From positions 1,240,001 through 1,304,000 of the forward strand of contig NZ_CP097635.1 of assembly GCF_023573145.1 (NCBI RefSeq): a DNA stretch of 64,000 nucleotides, written 5' to 3'. The position numbers and the translations under genes are program-made. Positions 27,096-36,312 of the stretch are shown piece after piece. The stretch's first letter is position 1. Every line of letters starts with the position of its first letter. Below the pieces are notes generated by a model. The model ran no database searches. It saw nothing but the letters and a program-made list of their open reading frames with translations, and had not been told where the DNA came from. This stretch comes from Aquincola tertiaricarbonis. Lineage in GTDB: Bacteria; Pseudomonadota; Gammaproteobacteria; Burkholderiales; Burkholderiaceae_C.

Positions 27096-27656
27096 ATGGC
27101 CATCAAGTCCACCATCTTCAAGGCGCAGCTGCAGATTGCCGACATGGACCGCGGCGTCTATGCCGACCATGCGCTGACCATCGCGCGCCACCCTTCCGAA
27201 ACCGACGAACGCATGCTGATGCGCGTGCTGGCCTTTGCACTGCACGTGCCGGCCAGCGACGACAACGGCCGGCTCGAACTGGCCAAGGGCATCTCCGACA
27301 CCGACGAGCCCGACCTCTGGCAGCACGACCTCAGCGGCCAGTTGCTGCACTGGCTGGAAGTGGGCCAGCCCGACGACCGCCGCATGATCAAGGCCGCCGG
27401 CCGCGCCCAGCGGGTGACGGTGATCGCCTATGCGGCCAGCACGCCGATCTGGTGGGCCGGCCTGCAGAACAAGGTGGCCCGCGCCGCCCGGCTGGCCGTG
27501 TGGCAGGTGCCCGCCGAACAAAGCCAGGCCCTGGCCAAGCTGGCGCAACGCACGATGCAGCTGCAGGTCACGGTGCAGGACGGCACCGTGTGGGTGAGCG
27601 ACGGCCAGCAGTCCATCGAGGTGGAGCCGCAGGTGCTTAAACCCGCTGCCGATTGA
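27096..27656 (+). CDS. YaeQ family protein
   Basis: 186 residues, the usual YaeQ length, from the ATG at 27096. The start 'MAIKSTIFKAQLQIADMDR' and the block 'HPSETDERMLMRVLAFAL' are characteristic, as is 'EPDLW' near residue 70. The fold resembles PD-(D/E)XK nucleases, with acidic residues in 'DEPDLW' positions, but no activity is established. E. coli YaeQ was once linked to RfaH suppression, which was not substantiated. Monocistronic between the repeat and a convergent VOC gene. Confidence 0.9.
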   Translation: MAIKSTIFKAQLQIADMDRGVYADHALTIARHPSETDERMLMRVLAFALHVPASDDNGRLELAKGISDTDEPDLWQHDLSGQLLHWLEVGQPDDRRMIKAAGRAQRVTVIAYAASTPIWWAGLQNKVARAARLAVWQVPAEQSQALAKLAQRTMQLQVTVQDGTVWVSDGQQSIEVEPQVLKPAAD

Positions 27657-27724
27657 GCGGATAGACGGCCCCGCGGCCGCCGCCCGGCCGCTCCGAAGGC
27701 GGCCGCGCAACCCGCCCGGCGGGT

Positions 27725-27746
27725 GGCTTCAGGTACTCCTGAAGCC
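27725..27746. terminator. Perfect hairpin between convergent genes
   Basis: GGCTTCAGG (27725-27733) and CCTGAAGCC (27738-27746) form a 9-bp stem with loop TACT between the yaeQ-like stop and the convergent VOC gene stop. No T-run on either side; probably a bidirectional terminator. Confidence 0.55.
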
Positions 27747-27756
27747 GGGTGCTCCA

Positions 27757-28182
27757 TCAGTTGGCGAAGACCTGGCTGCGGTCGGCAAAGGCTTTGAACT
27801 CCAGAGCGTTGCCCGACGGGTCGAGGAAGAACATCGTGGCCTGTTCGCCCACCTCGCCCTTGAAGCGCACATAGGGCTCGATCACGAACTTCACGCCCGC
27901 GGCGCGCAGCCGGTCGGCCAGTTCGTGCCATTGCGCCAGCGTGAGGATGGCCCCGAAATGGCGCACCGGCACGTCGTGCCCGTCCACCGGGCTGTGGTCG
28001 CGGTGGCCGCACTCTTCCGGGGCCAGGTGGGCCACGATCTGGTGGCCATAGAAGTCGAAGTCCACCCAGGCGTCGGAGCTGCGGCCCTCAGGGCAGCCGA
28101 GCAGCTCACCGTAGAAAGCCCGGGCCTCGGTCAGGTCGCGCACCGGAAAGGCGAGGTGGAACAGCGGTTGGGGCGTGGTCAT
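27757..28182 (-). CDS. VOC-family (glyoxalase/dioxygenase fold) protein
   Basis: 141 residues from the ATG at 28182, which has GAAGG eight bases upstream; ATGs at 28200 and 28227 are in frame. The start '[24 protein letters not shown]' is a classic VOC beginning with a metal-site His, and '[16 protein letters not shown]' near the end supplies the Glu. Probable metal ligands are His6 and the Glu of LEFK, so an enzyme is likely, but members range from glyoxalases to extradiol dioxygenases and resistance proteins. Substrate unknown. Confidence 0.82.
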   Translation of the reverse strand: MTTPQPLFHLAFPVRDLTEARAFYGELLGCPEGRSSDAWVDFDFYGHQIVAHLAPEECGHRDHSPVDGHDVPVRHFGAILTLAQWHELADRLRAAGVKFVIEPYVRFKGEVGEQATMFFLDPSGNALEFKAFADRSQVFAN

Positions 28183-28211
28183 GGCAGTGCCTTCGTTCAT
28201 GGACCCGTACC

Positions 28212-30356
28212 TTAACTTGCATGACACATGCCCGAAGCGGCTGGCAGGGTCCGCTGTTCACGCCATGTTTCAAATGCAGCCAGGTCCATCGGCCGGCCGG
28301 TGTGATAGCCCTGCACCAGGTCGCACCCGGCCTGCCGCAGCGCCTGCAGCTCGGCGGCGGTTTCCACGCCCTCGCCGGTCACCTTCAGGCCCAGCCCATG
28401 GCCCAGGTGCACGATGGACTGCAGCAGCTCGCGCCGCCGGGCATCGGCATGCACCTCGGTGACGAAGCTGCGGTCGATCTTCAGCTCATGCATCGGCAGC
28501 CGCTGCAGGTAGGCCAGTGACGAATGGCCGGTGCCGAAGTCGTCGATGGCCAGGCCCACGCCGGTATCGCACAGCGCATGCAGCACCGTCACCGGGTCCT
28601 GGCTGCTGTCCATCAGGCCGGTCTCGGTCAGCTCCAGCTGCAGCCGCGCAGGTGCCACGCCGTGGCGCTGCAAGAGCGCCGACACCCGCGCGGGCAAGCC
28701 CGCGTCCTGCAGGTCGTGGGTGGAGATGTTCACCGCGATGGTGAGCGACAGGCCTTCGCGCTGCCAGCGCGCCAGCGTGCGCACCGCCTGCTCCAGCATC
28801 CAGTCGGTCAGCGGGCCGATGCGGCCGGTGCGCTCGGCAAAAGGCACGAACTCGCCGGGCGGCACCCAGCCGCGCTGCGGGTGGCGCCAGCGCACCAGCG
28901 CCTCGGCGCCGCGCAAGGTGCCGTCCAGCGAGAACTTGGGCTGCAGGTACTGGTGCAACTGGCCGCCCTCGATGGCCTCGGCCAGCGCCGACAGCAGACT
29001 CAGCTGCGACTGGCGTGACGCCTCCAGCGAGGGCGCATACACCGCGCAGCCGATGTGCAGGCGCTTGGCCTCGAACAGCGCCTGCTCGGCATGGCGCAGC
29101 AGCGGCTCCAGTGCGGGGGCATCGGCGGGGTACATCGCCAGCCCGGTGGTGATGGACAGGTCCAGCGACTCGCCCTGCCAGCGCACCTGATGCTCCACCT
29201 CGCGTTTCATCGCCAAGGCCATCTCTCGCGCGCTGTCGGTGTCGCTGGTGGGCACCAGCGCCGCGAAGGTGCCACCGGCCACGCGGGCCAGGCGGCCCTC
29301 GGCGCCGATGACCGTCTGCAGCCGTTCCGCGGCATCGCAGATCACCGCGTCGCCGGCATCAAAGCCCAGCAGCGCGTTGATGGTCTTGAGCCGGTCGATG
29401 TCGAAGCACAGCAGCGTGACCTGCCGACCGGCCCGTTCGGCGCCGGCCAGCAGCGCCTCGCCTTCGGCCAGGAAGCGCGGGCGCTGCGCCAGGCCGGTCA
29501 GGCTGTCGGTGTTGACCAGGCGGTGGATGCGCAATTCGCGCTCGCTCACCGCCTCGGCCAGGGTGTTGAGCGCCGCCGAGACGCGGCCCACCTCGTCCTG
29601 CGTGGTCACCGCCACGCGGCTGCGGTAGTCGCCCGCGGCGATGCGGCGGGCCGCCCGTTCGGCATGCTTGAGTGGCTGGGCGATGCCGCGCGCCACCCGC
29701 AGCGAGAACAGCGTGCCCACCACCAGCGCCAGCGACACCAGCGCCAGCAGCAGCAGCCGGTCGCGCCGCAGGCGGGCCTGGGTCTGGGCGGTCGCCAGGT
29801 TGGCCGCCGCCTCTTCGGCCTCGTTGAAGTGGTCGCGCGCCACGGCCAGCAGGTCCAGCGTGTCCTGCGTGTCTTCGGCCAGGGTGCGGCGCGCATAGGC
29901 CACGGCGCCGGCCTCGAACCAGTCCAGCGTGTCGCGCGAGGCGCGCAGGTATTCGGTCAAGCGCGCGCGCACCTCCTCGAAGGCCTCCTGCCGCGGCCCG
30001 GGCGGCAGCAGCACCTCCAGCGCCTCCACCGCCTGGCGCAGCCGCGCGTTGGAGGCGGCGATGCCGGCCCGCAGCCGCGCCTCGTCCTGCGACGTGTCGT
30101 TCACCAGCTGCAGCATCTGCCGGGTCGAGCTGTCGGCCTCACGCCCGATCTGCGCCGTCAGTGCCACCACGCGCAACTGCTCGCGTGACAGCTCCGCCAG
30201 GGCCTGTGAGGCGGCATGCATGCGGGCCAGCGCCAGCCCGGCCAGCAGCAGCATGGCCATGAGCAGCACCGCGAAGGCGCCCACCAGTCGCACACCGATG
30301 CGGTGGACGAAGGGCAGGGGCGGCTCGGTCGTGGTCGAGGCGATCATGCTGCCCAT
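28212..30356 (-). CDS. Membrane protein with HAMP, degenerate GGDEF and EAL domains
   Basis: 714 residues from the ATG at 30356 (30347 also possible). An N-terminal membrane helix, a helical periplasmic region with an '[15 protein letters not shown]' coil (about 35-190), a second helix and a HAMP linker ('[17 protein letters not shown]') precede the output domains. The GGDEF site reads AGGTF, so cyclase activity is unlikely. The EAL domain is complete: 'EALVRWRHP', '[13 protein letters not shown]' and 'EGVET', so it probably degrades cyclic di-GMP, perhaps tuned by GTP binding to the degenerate domain. Divergent from the S9 peptidase gene. Confidence 0.88.
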   Translation of the reverse strand: MGSMIASTTTEPPLPFVHRIGVRLVGAFAVLLMAMLLLAGLALARMHAASQALAELSREQLRVVALTAQIGREADSSTRQMLQLVNDTSQDEARLRAGIAASNARLRQAVEALEVLLPPGPRQEAFEEVRARLTEYLRASRDTLDWFEAGAVAYARRTLAEDTQDTLDLLAVARDHFNEAEEAAANLATAQTQARLRRDRLLLLALVSLALVVGTLFSLRVARGIAQPLKHAERAARRIAAGDYRSRVAVTTQDEVGRVSAALNTLAEAVSERELRIHRLVNTDSLTGLAQRPRFLAEGEALLAGAERAGRQVTLLCFDIDRLKTINALLGFDAGDAVICDAAERLQTVIGAEGRLARVAGGTFAALVPTSDTDSAREMALAMKREVEHQVRWQGESLDLSITTGLAMYPADAPALEPLLRHAEQALFEAKRLHIGCAVYAPSLEASRQSQLSLLSALAEAIEGGQLHQYLQPKFSLDGTLRGAEALVRWRHPQRGWVPPGEFVPFAERTGRIGPLTDWMLEQAVRTLARWQREGLSLTIAVNISTHDLQDAGLPARVSALLQRHGVAPARLQLELTETGLMDSSQDPVTVLHALCDTGVGLAIDDFGTGHSSLAYLQRLPMHELKIDRSFVTEVHADARRRELLQSIVHLGHGLGLKVTGEGVETAAELQALRQAGCDLVQGYHTGRPMDLAAFETWREQRTLPAASGMCHAS

Positions 30357-30517
30357 ATCGGCCACTGCCGGAATTACTTTTGCCGAATTTGCAGGCTGCT
30401 GCCGGTTGGAAGGCCGCCGCACCTGCCGCAACCCCGCACACACACGGGGCGTGGGCTGCCGCGCCTATCATGGTCCGCCCATCCTCTTCCGCAGGCCGCG
30501 CCGGCCGCTTGCCCCCG

Positions 30518-32692
30518 ATGCGCCGCTGTTTCGCTGCATTCCTGATCTGCATGAGCATGATGTCCTCCCACGCCGCACCTGCCGCCGCCGACCCGTTCCT
30601 GTGGCTGGAGAACGTCCAGGGTGACGACGCCCTGGCCTGGGTGCGAGCCCAGAACGCCACCACCCGCGCCCAGCTGGAAACCGATCCGCGCTTCGTGCCG
30701 ATGCGCGACAAGCTGCGCGAAATCCTGGACTCCAAGGCACGCATCCCAGCCATCGCCCGCCGCGGTGACGCGCTCTACAACTTCTGGCGCGACGAGGCAC
30801 ACCCGCGCGGCCTGTGGCGGCGCACCACGCTGGCCGAGTACCGCAAGCCCGAGCCCGCCTGGGAAACCGTGCTCGACCTGGACGCGCTGGCCAGCGCCGA
30901 GAAGGAGAACTGGGTGTGGTCCGGCGCCACCTGCCTGGGCCCGGACTACCGGCGCTGCCTGATCAGCCTGTCGCGCGGCGGCGCCGACGCCACCGTGGTG
31001 CGCGAGTTCGACAGCGTCACCAAGCAGTTCATCCCCGGCGGCTTCAGCCTGCCCGAAGCCAAGTCGCGGCTCGACTGGGCCGACGAGAACACGCTGTACG
31101 TGGCCACCGATTTCGGCCCCGGCTCACTCACCGATTCGGGCTACCCGCGGGTGATCAAGCGCTGGCAGCGCGGCACCCCGTTGAGCGCCGCCACCACGGT
31201 GTTCGAGGGTGAAAAAACCGATGTCTCGGTCAGCGTCTCGGTGGACCGCACGCCGGGCTTCGAGCGCACCGTGTTCAGCCGCGCCACCGACTTCTACAAC
31301 GCGATCGAGTTCCTGCTGGTGCGGCCCGCCGGCCCGGACGCGCTGCAGCGCATCGACAAGCCCACCGACGCCAGCCTCTCGTTCTGGAACGAACGGGCGC
31401 TGCTGGAGCTGCGCACCGACCTCACCGTGGGCGGCACCATCTGGCCGCGTGGCGCGCTGCTGGCCACCACCGCCGACGACATCCTGCGCCGCCCGCCGGC
31501 CGAGCGGCGCTACACGCCGCTGTTCGTGCCCACGCCCACCCGCTCGCTGGCCGGCTATGCCGTCACCCGCGACCGGCTGCTGCTGACCATCAGCGACAAC
31601 GTGGCCAGCCGGCTGGAAGAACTGACCCCGACGGACCAGGGCCCCTGGCAGCGCCGGCCGATCGACGCGCCCTTCCCCGGCACGCTGGGCGTGGCCACGC
31701 TGCACGACCCGCTGCTTCAGCGCGACCCGCTGGCCGAGGACTACCTGCTGACGGCGGTGGACTTCCTGTCGCCCGAAACCCTGTCGCTGGGCCGCACCGG
31801 CACCGATGCGCGCGAGGTGCTCAAGGCCTCGCCCCGCTTCTTCGATGCACAGGGCATGCGGGTAGAGCAGCGCTTTGCCACCAGCAAGGACGGCACCCGC
31901 GTGCCCTACTTCATCGTGTGGCCGCCCGGCGCCCGGGAAGACGGCAACAACCCCACGCTGCTTTATGGCTACGGCGGCTTCGAGATATCGCTGCAGCCCT
32001 GGTACGCGGCCGCCAGCGGCAACGTGTGGGGCGCGCACGGCGGCGTGTTCGTGGTGGCCAACATCCGCGGCGGTGGTGAATTCGGCCCCGCCTGGCACCA
32101 GGCCGCCATCAAGGCCCACAAGCAGAAGAGCTACGACGACTTCATCGCGGTGGCCGAGGACCTGGTGGCCCGCAAGGTCACGCGGCCGCGGCGCCTGGGC
32201 ATCCAGGGCGGCAGCAACGGCGGCCTGCTGATGGGCGCAGTGATGCTGCAGCGGCCCGACCTGTTCAATGCGGTGCTGTGCCAGGTGCCGCTGCTGGACA
32301 TGAAGCGCTTCCACCTGCTGCTGGCCGGCGCCAGCTGGATGGGCGAGTACGGCAACCCCGACGAGCCGGCCGACTGGGCGGTGATCTCGCGCTACAGCCC
32401 CTACCAGGTGCTGCAGCAGCTGCCCAAGGGCGCGCCGCTGCCGCCGGTGCTGTTCACCACCAGCACCCGCGACGACCGGGTGCACCCGGGCCATGCCCGC
32501 AAGATGGCGGCGCAGATGATGGCCCAGGGCTATTCACCGCTGTACTACGAGAACATCGAAGGCGGCCATGGCGGCGCGGCCGACAACGCCCAGCGCGCCG
32601 ACATGATGGCGCTGGGCTATGTGTTCCTGTGGCAGCGGCTGGGCGATGAAGGTGCGGGCATGCCGGCCGCCGCCAGGAAGGATGTGAAATGA
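30518..32692 (+). CDS. Exported prolyl oligopeptidase family (S9) serine peptidase
   Basis: 724 residues from the ATG at 30518, where 'RRCFAAFLICMSMMSSHAAPA' supplies a signal peptide of about 25 residues. A beta-propeller-like N-terminal half beginning 'DPFLWLENVQGDDALAWVRAQN' is followed by an alpha/beta hydrolase domain: nucleophile Ser566 in 'GGSNGG', Asp in 'TRDDRVHPGH', His in 'EGGHGGAA'. It cleaves short peptides on the carboxyl side of proline or a related residue, here probably in the periplasm. Its stop overlaps the next start as ATGA. Confidence 0.9.
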   Translation: MRRCFAAFLICMSMMSSHAAPAAADPFLWLENVQGDDALAWVRAQNATTRAQLETDPRFVPMRDKLREILDSKARIPAIARRGDALYNFWRDEAHPRGLWRRTTLAEYRKPEPAWETVLDLDALASAEKENWVWSGATCLGPDYRRCLISLSRGGADATVVREFDSVTKQFIPGGFSLPEAKSRLDWADENTLYVATDFGPGSLTDSGYPRVIKRWQRGTPLSAATTVFEGEKTDVSVSVSVDRTPGFERTVFSRATDFYNAIEFLLVRPAGPDALQRIDKPTDASLSFWNERALLELRTDLTVGGTIWPRGALLATTADDILRRPPAERRYTPLFVPTPTRSLAGYAVTRDRLLLTISDNVASRLEELTPTDQGPWQRRPIDAPFPGTLGVATLHDPLLQRDPLAEDYLLTAVDFLSPETLSLGRTGTDAREVLKASPRFFDAQGMRVEQRFATSKDGTRVPYFIVWPPGAREDGNNPTLLYGYGGFEISLQPWYAAASGNVWGAHGGVFVVANIRGGGEFGPAWHQAAIKAHKQKSYDDFIAVAEDLVARKVTRPRRLGIQGGSNGGLLMGAVMLQRPDLFNAVLCQVPLLDMKRFHLLLAGASWMGEYGNPDEPADWAVISRYSPYQVLQQLPKGAPLPPVLFTTSTRDDRVHPGHARKMAAQMMAQGYSPLYYENIEGGHGGAADNAQRADMMALGYVFLWQRLGDEGAGMPAAARKDVK

Positions 32693-32976
32693 CCGAACGC
32701 ACGCCGGTGACGGTGACCCATGACGCGGCCGCCGGCCGCTTCGAGGCGGTGGTGGACGGCCGGCGCTGCGAGCTGGACTACGTGCTGCGCAACGGCGTGG
32801 CGGTGATGCACCACACCGGCGTGCCGCCGGCGCTGGAAGGCCGCGGCATCGCCGGGCAGCTGGTGCAGGCGGCGATGGCGCATGCGCGGCAGGCGGGCTG
32901 GAAGGTGCAGCCCAGCTGCAGCTACGTGGCGGCGTGGATGCGTCGGCACCCCGACTCGCAAGATCTCCTGGCTTAG
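32689..32976 (+). CDS. Small GNAT-type N-acetyltransferase (YjdJ-like)
   Basis: 95 residues. This is the short GNAT form with a single acetyl-CoA loop: 'HHTGVPPALEGRGIAGQLVQAAMAHARQ' pattern around residues 41-68 (the RGIAG part binds the pyrophosphate), followed by 'CSYVAAWMRRHP' typical of the family. Target unknown. Start overlaps the stop of the S9 peptidase by ATGA, so the two are translationally coupled. It is convergent with the acyl-CoA ligase gene, 3 bp apart. Confidence 0.85.
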   Translation: MTERTPVTVTHDAAAGRFEAVVDGRRCELDYVLRNGVAVMHHTGVPPALEGRGIAGQLVQAAMAHARQAGWKVQPSCSYVAAWMRRHPDSQDLLA

Positions 32977-32979
32977 TCC

Positions 32980-34683
32980 TCAGGCCTTCTGCGGCTCCTG
33001 GTCCTGCAGCAGCCGCCACATCACCTTGCCCGAGCCGCTCTTGGGCAGCGCCTCGACGAACTCCACCACGCGCGGCACCTTGTAGGCGGCCATGTGCTCG
33101 CGGGCCCAGTCGATGATGTCCTGCTCACGCGTGTGGCCGCGCGCCTCTGCGCGCAGCACCACCACGGCCTTGACGCTTTCGCCGCGGTAGGCGTCCTTGG
33201 TGCTGATGACGCAGGCTTCCTGGACCGCCGGGCACTTGAACAGCAGCAGCTCCACCTCGCTGGGCCACACCTTGAAGCCGCTGGCGTTGATCATCCGCTT
33301 GAGCCGGTCGGTGATGAAGAAGTAGCCCTCTTCGTCCATGCGGCCCAGGTCACCGGTGCGGAAGAAGGACTTGCCTTCGATCTCGATGAAGGCGCGGGCG
33401 GTGGCATCGGGGTGCTTCCAGTAGCCCTTGAACACCATCGGCCCATGGGTCACGATCTCACCCACTTCGCCCACCGGCACTTCCTTCAGCGTGTCGGGGT
33501 CGATCACCCGGCTGTCGGTGCCGAAGAGCGGAATGCCCAGGCACTGCAGCTTGGCCCGCTCCGGCGGGTTGGCATGCGTGGGCGCCGCGGTTTCGGTGAG
33601 CCCGTAGCCCTCGGCGAAGGTCAGGCCGAACTCGGTCTTCAGCCGCTCGGCCACCGCGGCCGGCATGGCCGCGCCGCCGCCCGACAGGTAGGTGAGGCTG
33701 GTGAGGTCGAAGCTGCGGTAGTTGGGGCTGCCGAACAGGTCGATGATCATCGTGGGGATGCAGGTCCAGTGCGTCACCCGGTGGCGTGAGATCAGCCGCC
33801 CCGCCAGCTCGCGGTCCCAGCGCGGCATGATGACCACGGTGCTGGCGGTGTAGACGGGGCTCAGCACCCCGTACAGCATGCCGGTGATGTGGAAGAAGGG
33901 CACCACGCCCAGGCTCACCGTCTCGGGGCTGGCCAGGCCCCACACCGCACCACCGACGATGTTGGGCATCAGCGTCATGTGGGTGTGCAGGCAGCCCTTG
34001 GGCAGGCCGGTGGTGCCCGAGGTGTAGGGCAGCAGCACCAGGTCGTCGGGCTCGGCGGTGTGCGGGCCGGGCACATGGCCTTCGGCCAGCGCTGCCGGCC
34101 AGCGCTCATGGCCGGGCAGCGCGGGGTGCTCGGCCGTCAGCCACTGCTGCAGCGGTGCCGAGGGCGCCTCGTCGGCCGGTATGCCGCCTTCCTGCATCGC
34201 ATCGGCAAAGCGGGTGACCAGCACATGGCGCAGGCGCTGCGCCTCCGGCAGGGCCTGGTTGGCCTGGTCGACGATGCCGGCCAGGTCGGCCGTGGTGATG
34301 ACGACCCGCGCGTCGGGGTCGGTGATGTAGTGGCCGAACTCGTCGGCACGGTTCATCGGGTTCACCGGCACCACCACCGCATTGGCGCGCACGACGGCAT
34401 AGAAGGCGACGATGAACTGCGGGCAGTTCTGCATGTACAGCAGCACCCGGTCGCCCTTGCCCACGCCGCGGCTCTGCAGCCAGCCGGCAAACGCCTCGGC
34501 CCGCTGCTGCAGCTGGCGGAAGGTCATCGGCTGGCCCAGGTACAGGTAGGCCGCCTTGTCGGGAAAGCGGCGGGCCGACACCTCCAGGTTGAACCACAGC
34601 GACGTGCGCGGAACGGCCAGTTCACGCGGCAGGCGGCGGGGCCAGATGGCGTGGTGCGGTCGGACGGCAACGGTCTCGGTCAT
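32980..34683 (-). CDS. Long-chain fatty-acid--CoA ligase family protein
   Basis: 567 residues from the ATG at 34683, preceded by AAGGAG eight bases upstream. An ATP-dependent adenylate-forming enzyme: P-loop 'YTSGTTGLPKG' near residue 215, 'YGLTETAAP' and 'RTGDLGRMDEEGYFFITDR', and the C-terminal lysine 'SGSGKVMWR'. It activates a carboxylic acid to its CoA thioester, probably a medium- or long-chain fatty acid. No beta-oxidation genes lie nearby, so chain length cannot be refined. Confidence 0.9.
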   Translation of the reverse strand: MTETVAVRPHHAIWPRRLPRELAVPRTSLWFNLEVSARRFPDKAAYLYLGQPMTFRQLQQRAEAFAGWLQSRGVGKGDRVLLYMQNCPQFIVAFYAVVRANAVVVPVNPMNRADEFGHYITDPDARVVITTADLAGIVDQANQALPEAQRLRHVLVTRFADAMQEGGIPADEAPSAPLQQWLTAEHPALPGHERWPAALAEGHVPGPHTAEPDDLVLLPYTSGTTGLPKGCLHTHMTLMPNIVGGAVWGLASPETVSLGVVPFFHITGMLYGVLSPVYTASTVVIMPRWDRELAGRLISRHRVTHWTCIPTMIIDLFGSPNYRSFDLTSLTYLSGGGAAMPAAVAERLKTEFGLTFAEGYGLTETAAPTHANPPERAKLQCLGIPLFGTDSRVIDPDTLKEVPVGEVGEIVTHGPMVFKGYWKHPDATARAFIEIEGKSFFRTGDLGRMDEEGYFFITDRLKRMINASGFKVWPSEVELLLFKCPAVQEACVISTKDAYRGESVKAVVVLRAEARGHTREQDIIDWAREHMAAYKVPRVVEFVEALPKSGSGKVMWRLLQDQEPQKA

Positions 34684-34797
34684 CGGAGCGGCTCCTTGTG
34701 TGGGCAGGCCTCGGGGTTTACCGCAGCGGGGCGGGCGGGTCATCGGCTCTTTCCCTGCACGCCTTGTCGCGCTGGTTACACGGCCCTATGCTCGGGC

Positions 34798-35370
34798 ATG
34801 ACCGCGACCGAAACCCTTGCCGATGCACCGTGCGTGCTGGACATGGAAGCCTCCGGCTTCGGCCGCCACAGCTATCCGGTGGAAGTGGGCGTGGCCCTGC
34901 CCGATGGCCGCGCGCTGTGCACGCTGATCCGCCCGCAACCCGAATGGACACACTGGGACGACAGTGCCCAGAGCCTGCACGGCATCTCGCGCGAGACGGC
35001 CGTGCTGCACGGCCGCAGTGCCCGCGCCGTGGCCGAACTGCTCAACCGCGAACTGGCCGGCCGCACCGTCTACACCGATGCCTGGGCCCACGACTACGCC
35101 TGGCTGGCCACGCTGTTCGAGGCCGCCGGCCTGCGGCCGGCCTTCAAGCTGGAGCATGTGCGCACGCTGCTGGACGAAGACCAGACCAACTCGTTCGACG
35201 AAGCGCTGCGCAGCGTGGCAGAAGAACTGCGTGTGACGCGCCACCGGGCCAGCAACGATGCGCGCATGCTGCAGCTGGCCGTGGTGCGGCTGCAGCGCGG
35301 CGTCAAGCCGTCGGCATCAAGCCGTGTTCCACCGTCGGGTGGTGCAGCCGCAGGCGCAGCTCGGTCTTGA
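34798..35370 (+). CDS. DnaQ-like 3'-5' exonuclease family protein
   Basis: 190 residues from the ATG at 34798. The DEDDh exonuclease motifs are visible: Asp15 and Glu17 in 'VLDMEASG' (ExoI), Asp in 'DAWAHDYAWL' (ExoII), and His with Asp in 'HRASNDARML' (ExoIII). It is small and stand-alone, so it may trim RNA or DNA rather than proofread. The last 68 bp overlap the 3' end of the convergent epimerase-like gene, so the final residues ('PSASSRVPPSGGAAAG') may be a read-through extension. Confidence 0.8.
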   Translation: MTATETLADAPCVLDMEASGFGRHSYPVEVGVALPDGRALCTLIRPQPEWTHWDDSAQSLHGISRETAVLHGRSARAVAELLNRELAGRTVYTDAWAHDYAWLATLFEAAGLRPAFKLEHVRTLLDEDQTNSFDEALRSVAEELRVTRHRASNDARMLQLAVVRLQRGVKPSASSRVPPSGGAAAGAARS

Positions 35371-36190
35371 GCCGGCGGTTGTCTAGCCGGCGCGATTCGG
35401 ACAGAAAGCTCATCTGCATCGGCGACAGCGCCTGCGCGGCCTGTTCGCGCGTCAGCCGCGGTGGCCGCGGCAGGCCATGCAGCTCGGCCACCCGGTCGAA
35501 GTAGTCGCCCATCTTCAGCTCGGTGTCGTCGCTGGCGTGGTACACGCGCTGCGGCGCGCCACGCAGCAGCGCCGCCACGCAGGCCCGCGCCAGGTCGTCG
35601 GCCTGGATGTGGTTGGTGTACACGTCGTCCGCCTGCGCCAGCACCGGTGTGCCGCGGCGCACCCGCTCGCGCGGGTCGCCGCCGGGGCGGTCGAGTGCAT
35701 AGATGCCGGGCACGCGCAGCACGCATACGGTGGCGCCCGTGGCGCGGCCAAAGACACGCACCTGGCGCTCCGCGTCCACCCGCCGGCGGCCGCGGGCGGT
35801 GGCGGGTTGCGGCAGCCGGGTTTCGTCGAAGCGGGCGCCGCCGGCATCGCCGTACACGCCGCTGGTGCTCATGTACACCAGCCGCCGCGTGGCACCGCCG
35901 CGCGCCAGCGCGGCCAGCAGGTGGGCAGTGCGGCGGTCGGTCTCGCCCTCGTTGGCCGGCGGCGCCAGGTGCAGCACCCGCGGCGCCAGCGCGGCGATGC
36001 GGCGCAGGCTGGCGGCATCGTCCAGGTTGCCCACCACCGGCACCGCGCCCGCGGCGCGCAGCTCAGCGCAGCGCGTGGGCTGCGACGTGAGCGCTGCCAC
36101 CCGCCAGCGGCCAGCCAGCAGGCGCAGCACACGCAGGCCGACGTCGCCGCAACCGACGATGAGCAGTTCAGGACGACGGGCTGGGTGCAC
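35303..36190 (-). CDS. NAD(P)-binding epimerase/reductase-like protein (YeeZ-type)
   Basis: 295 residues from a GTG at 36190 with GGAG five bases before it. The start 'LLIVGCGDVGLRVLRLL' is a Rossmann nucleotide-binding motif (GxGxxG), and 'YMSTSGVYGDAGG' supplies the SDR-like Ser/Tyr region. It resembles the extended SDR group that includes YeeZ. The substrate is unknown. Its 3' end overlaps the convergent exonuclease gene by 68 bp. Confidence 0.82.
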   Translation of the reverse strand: MHPARRPELLIVGCGDVGLRVLRLLAGRWRVAALTSQPTRCAELRAAGAVPVVGNLDDAASLRRIAALAPRVLHLAPPANEGETDRRTAHLLAALARGGATRRLVYMSTSGVYGDAGGARFDETRLPQPATARGRRRVDAERQVRVFGRATGATVCVLRVPGIYALDRPGGDPRERVRRGTPVLAQADDVYTNHIQADDLARACVAALLRGAPQRVYHASDDTELKMGDYFDRVAELHGLPRPPRLTREQAAQALSPMQMSFLSESRRLDNRRLKTELRLRLHHPTVEHGLMPTA

Positions 36191-36312
36191 GACAACTCCA
36201 TGGGATGAGGCGGGTCAGGGGCGCTGTGCCGGCCGGCCTGCGGCACGGGGCCGGGGCACAATCCGCCCTGCGCCCGTCATCGGCCGCGCCCTTCTTGCCT
36301 TCTCATTCCATC

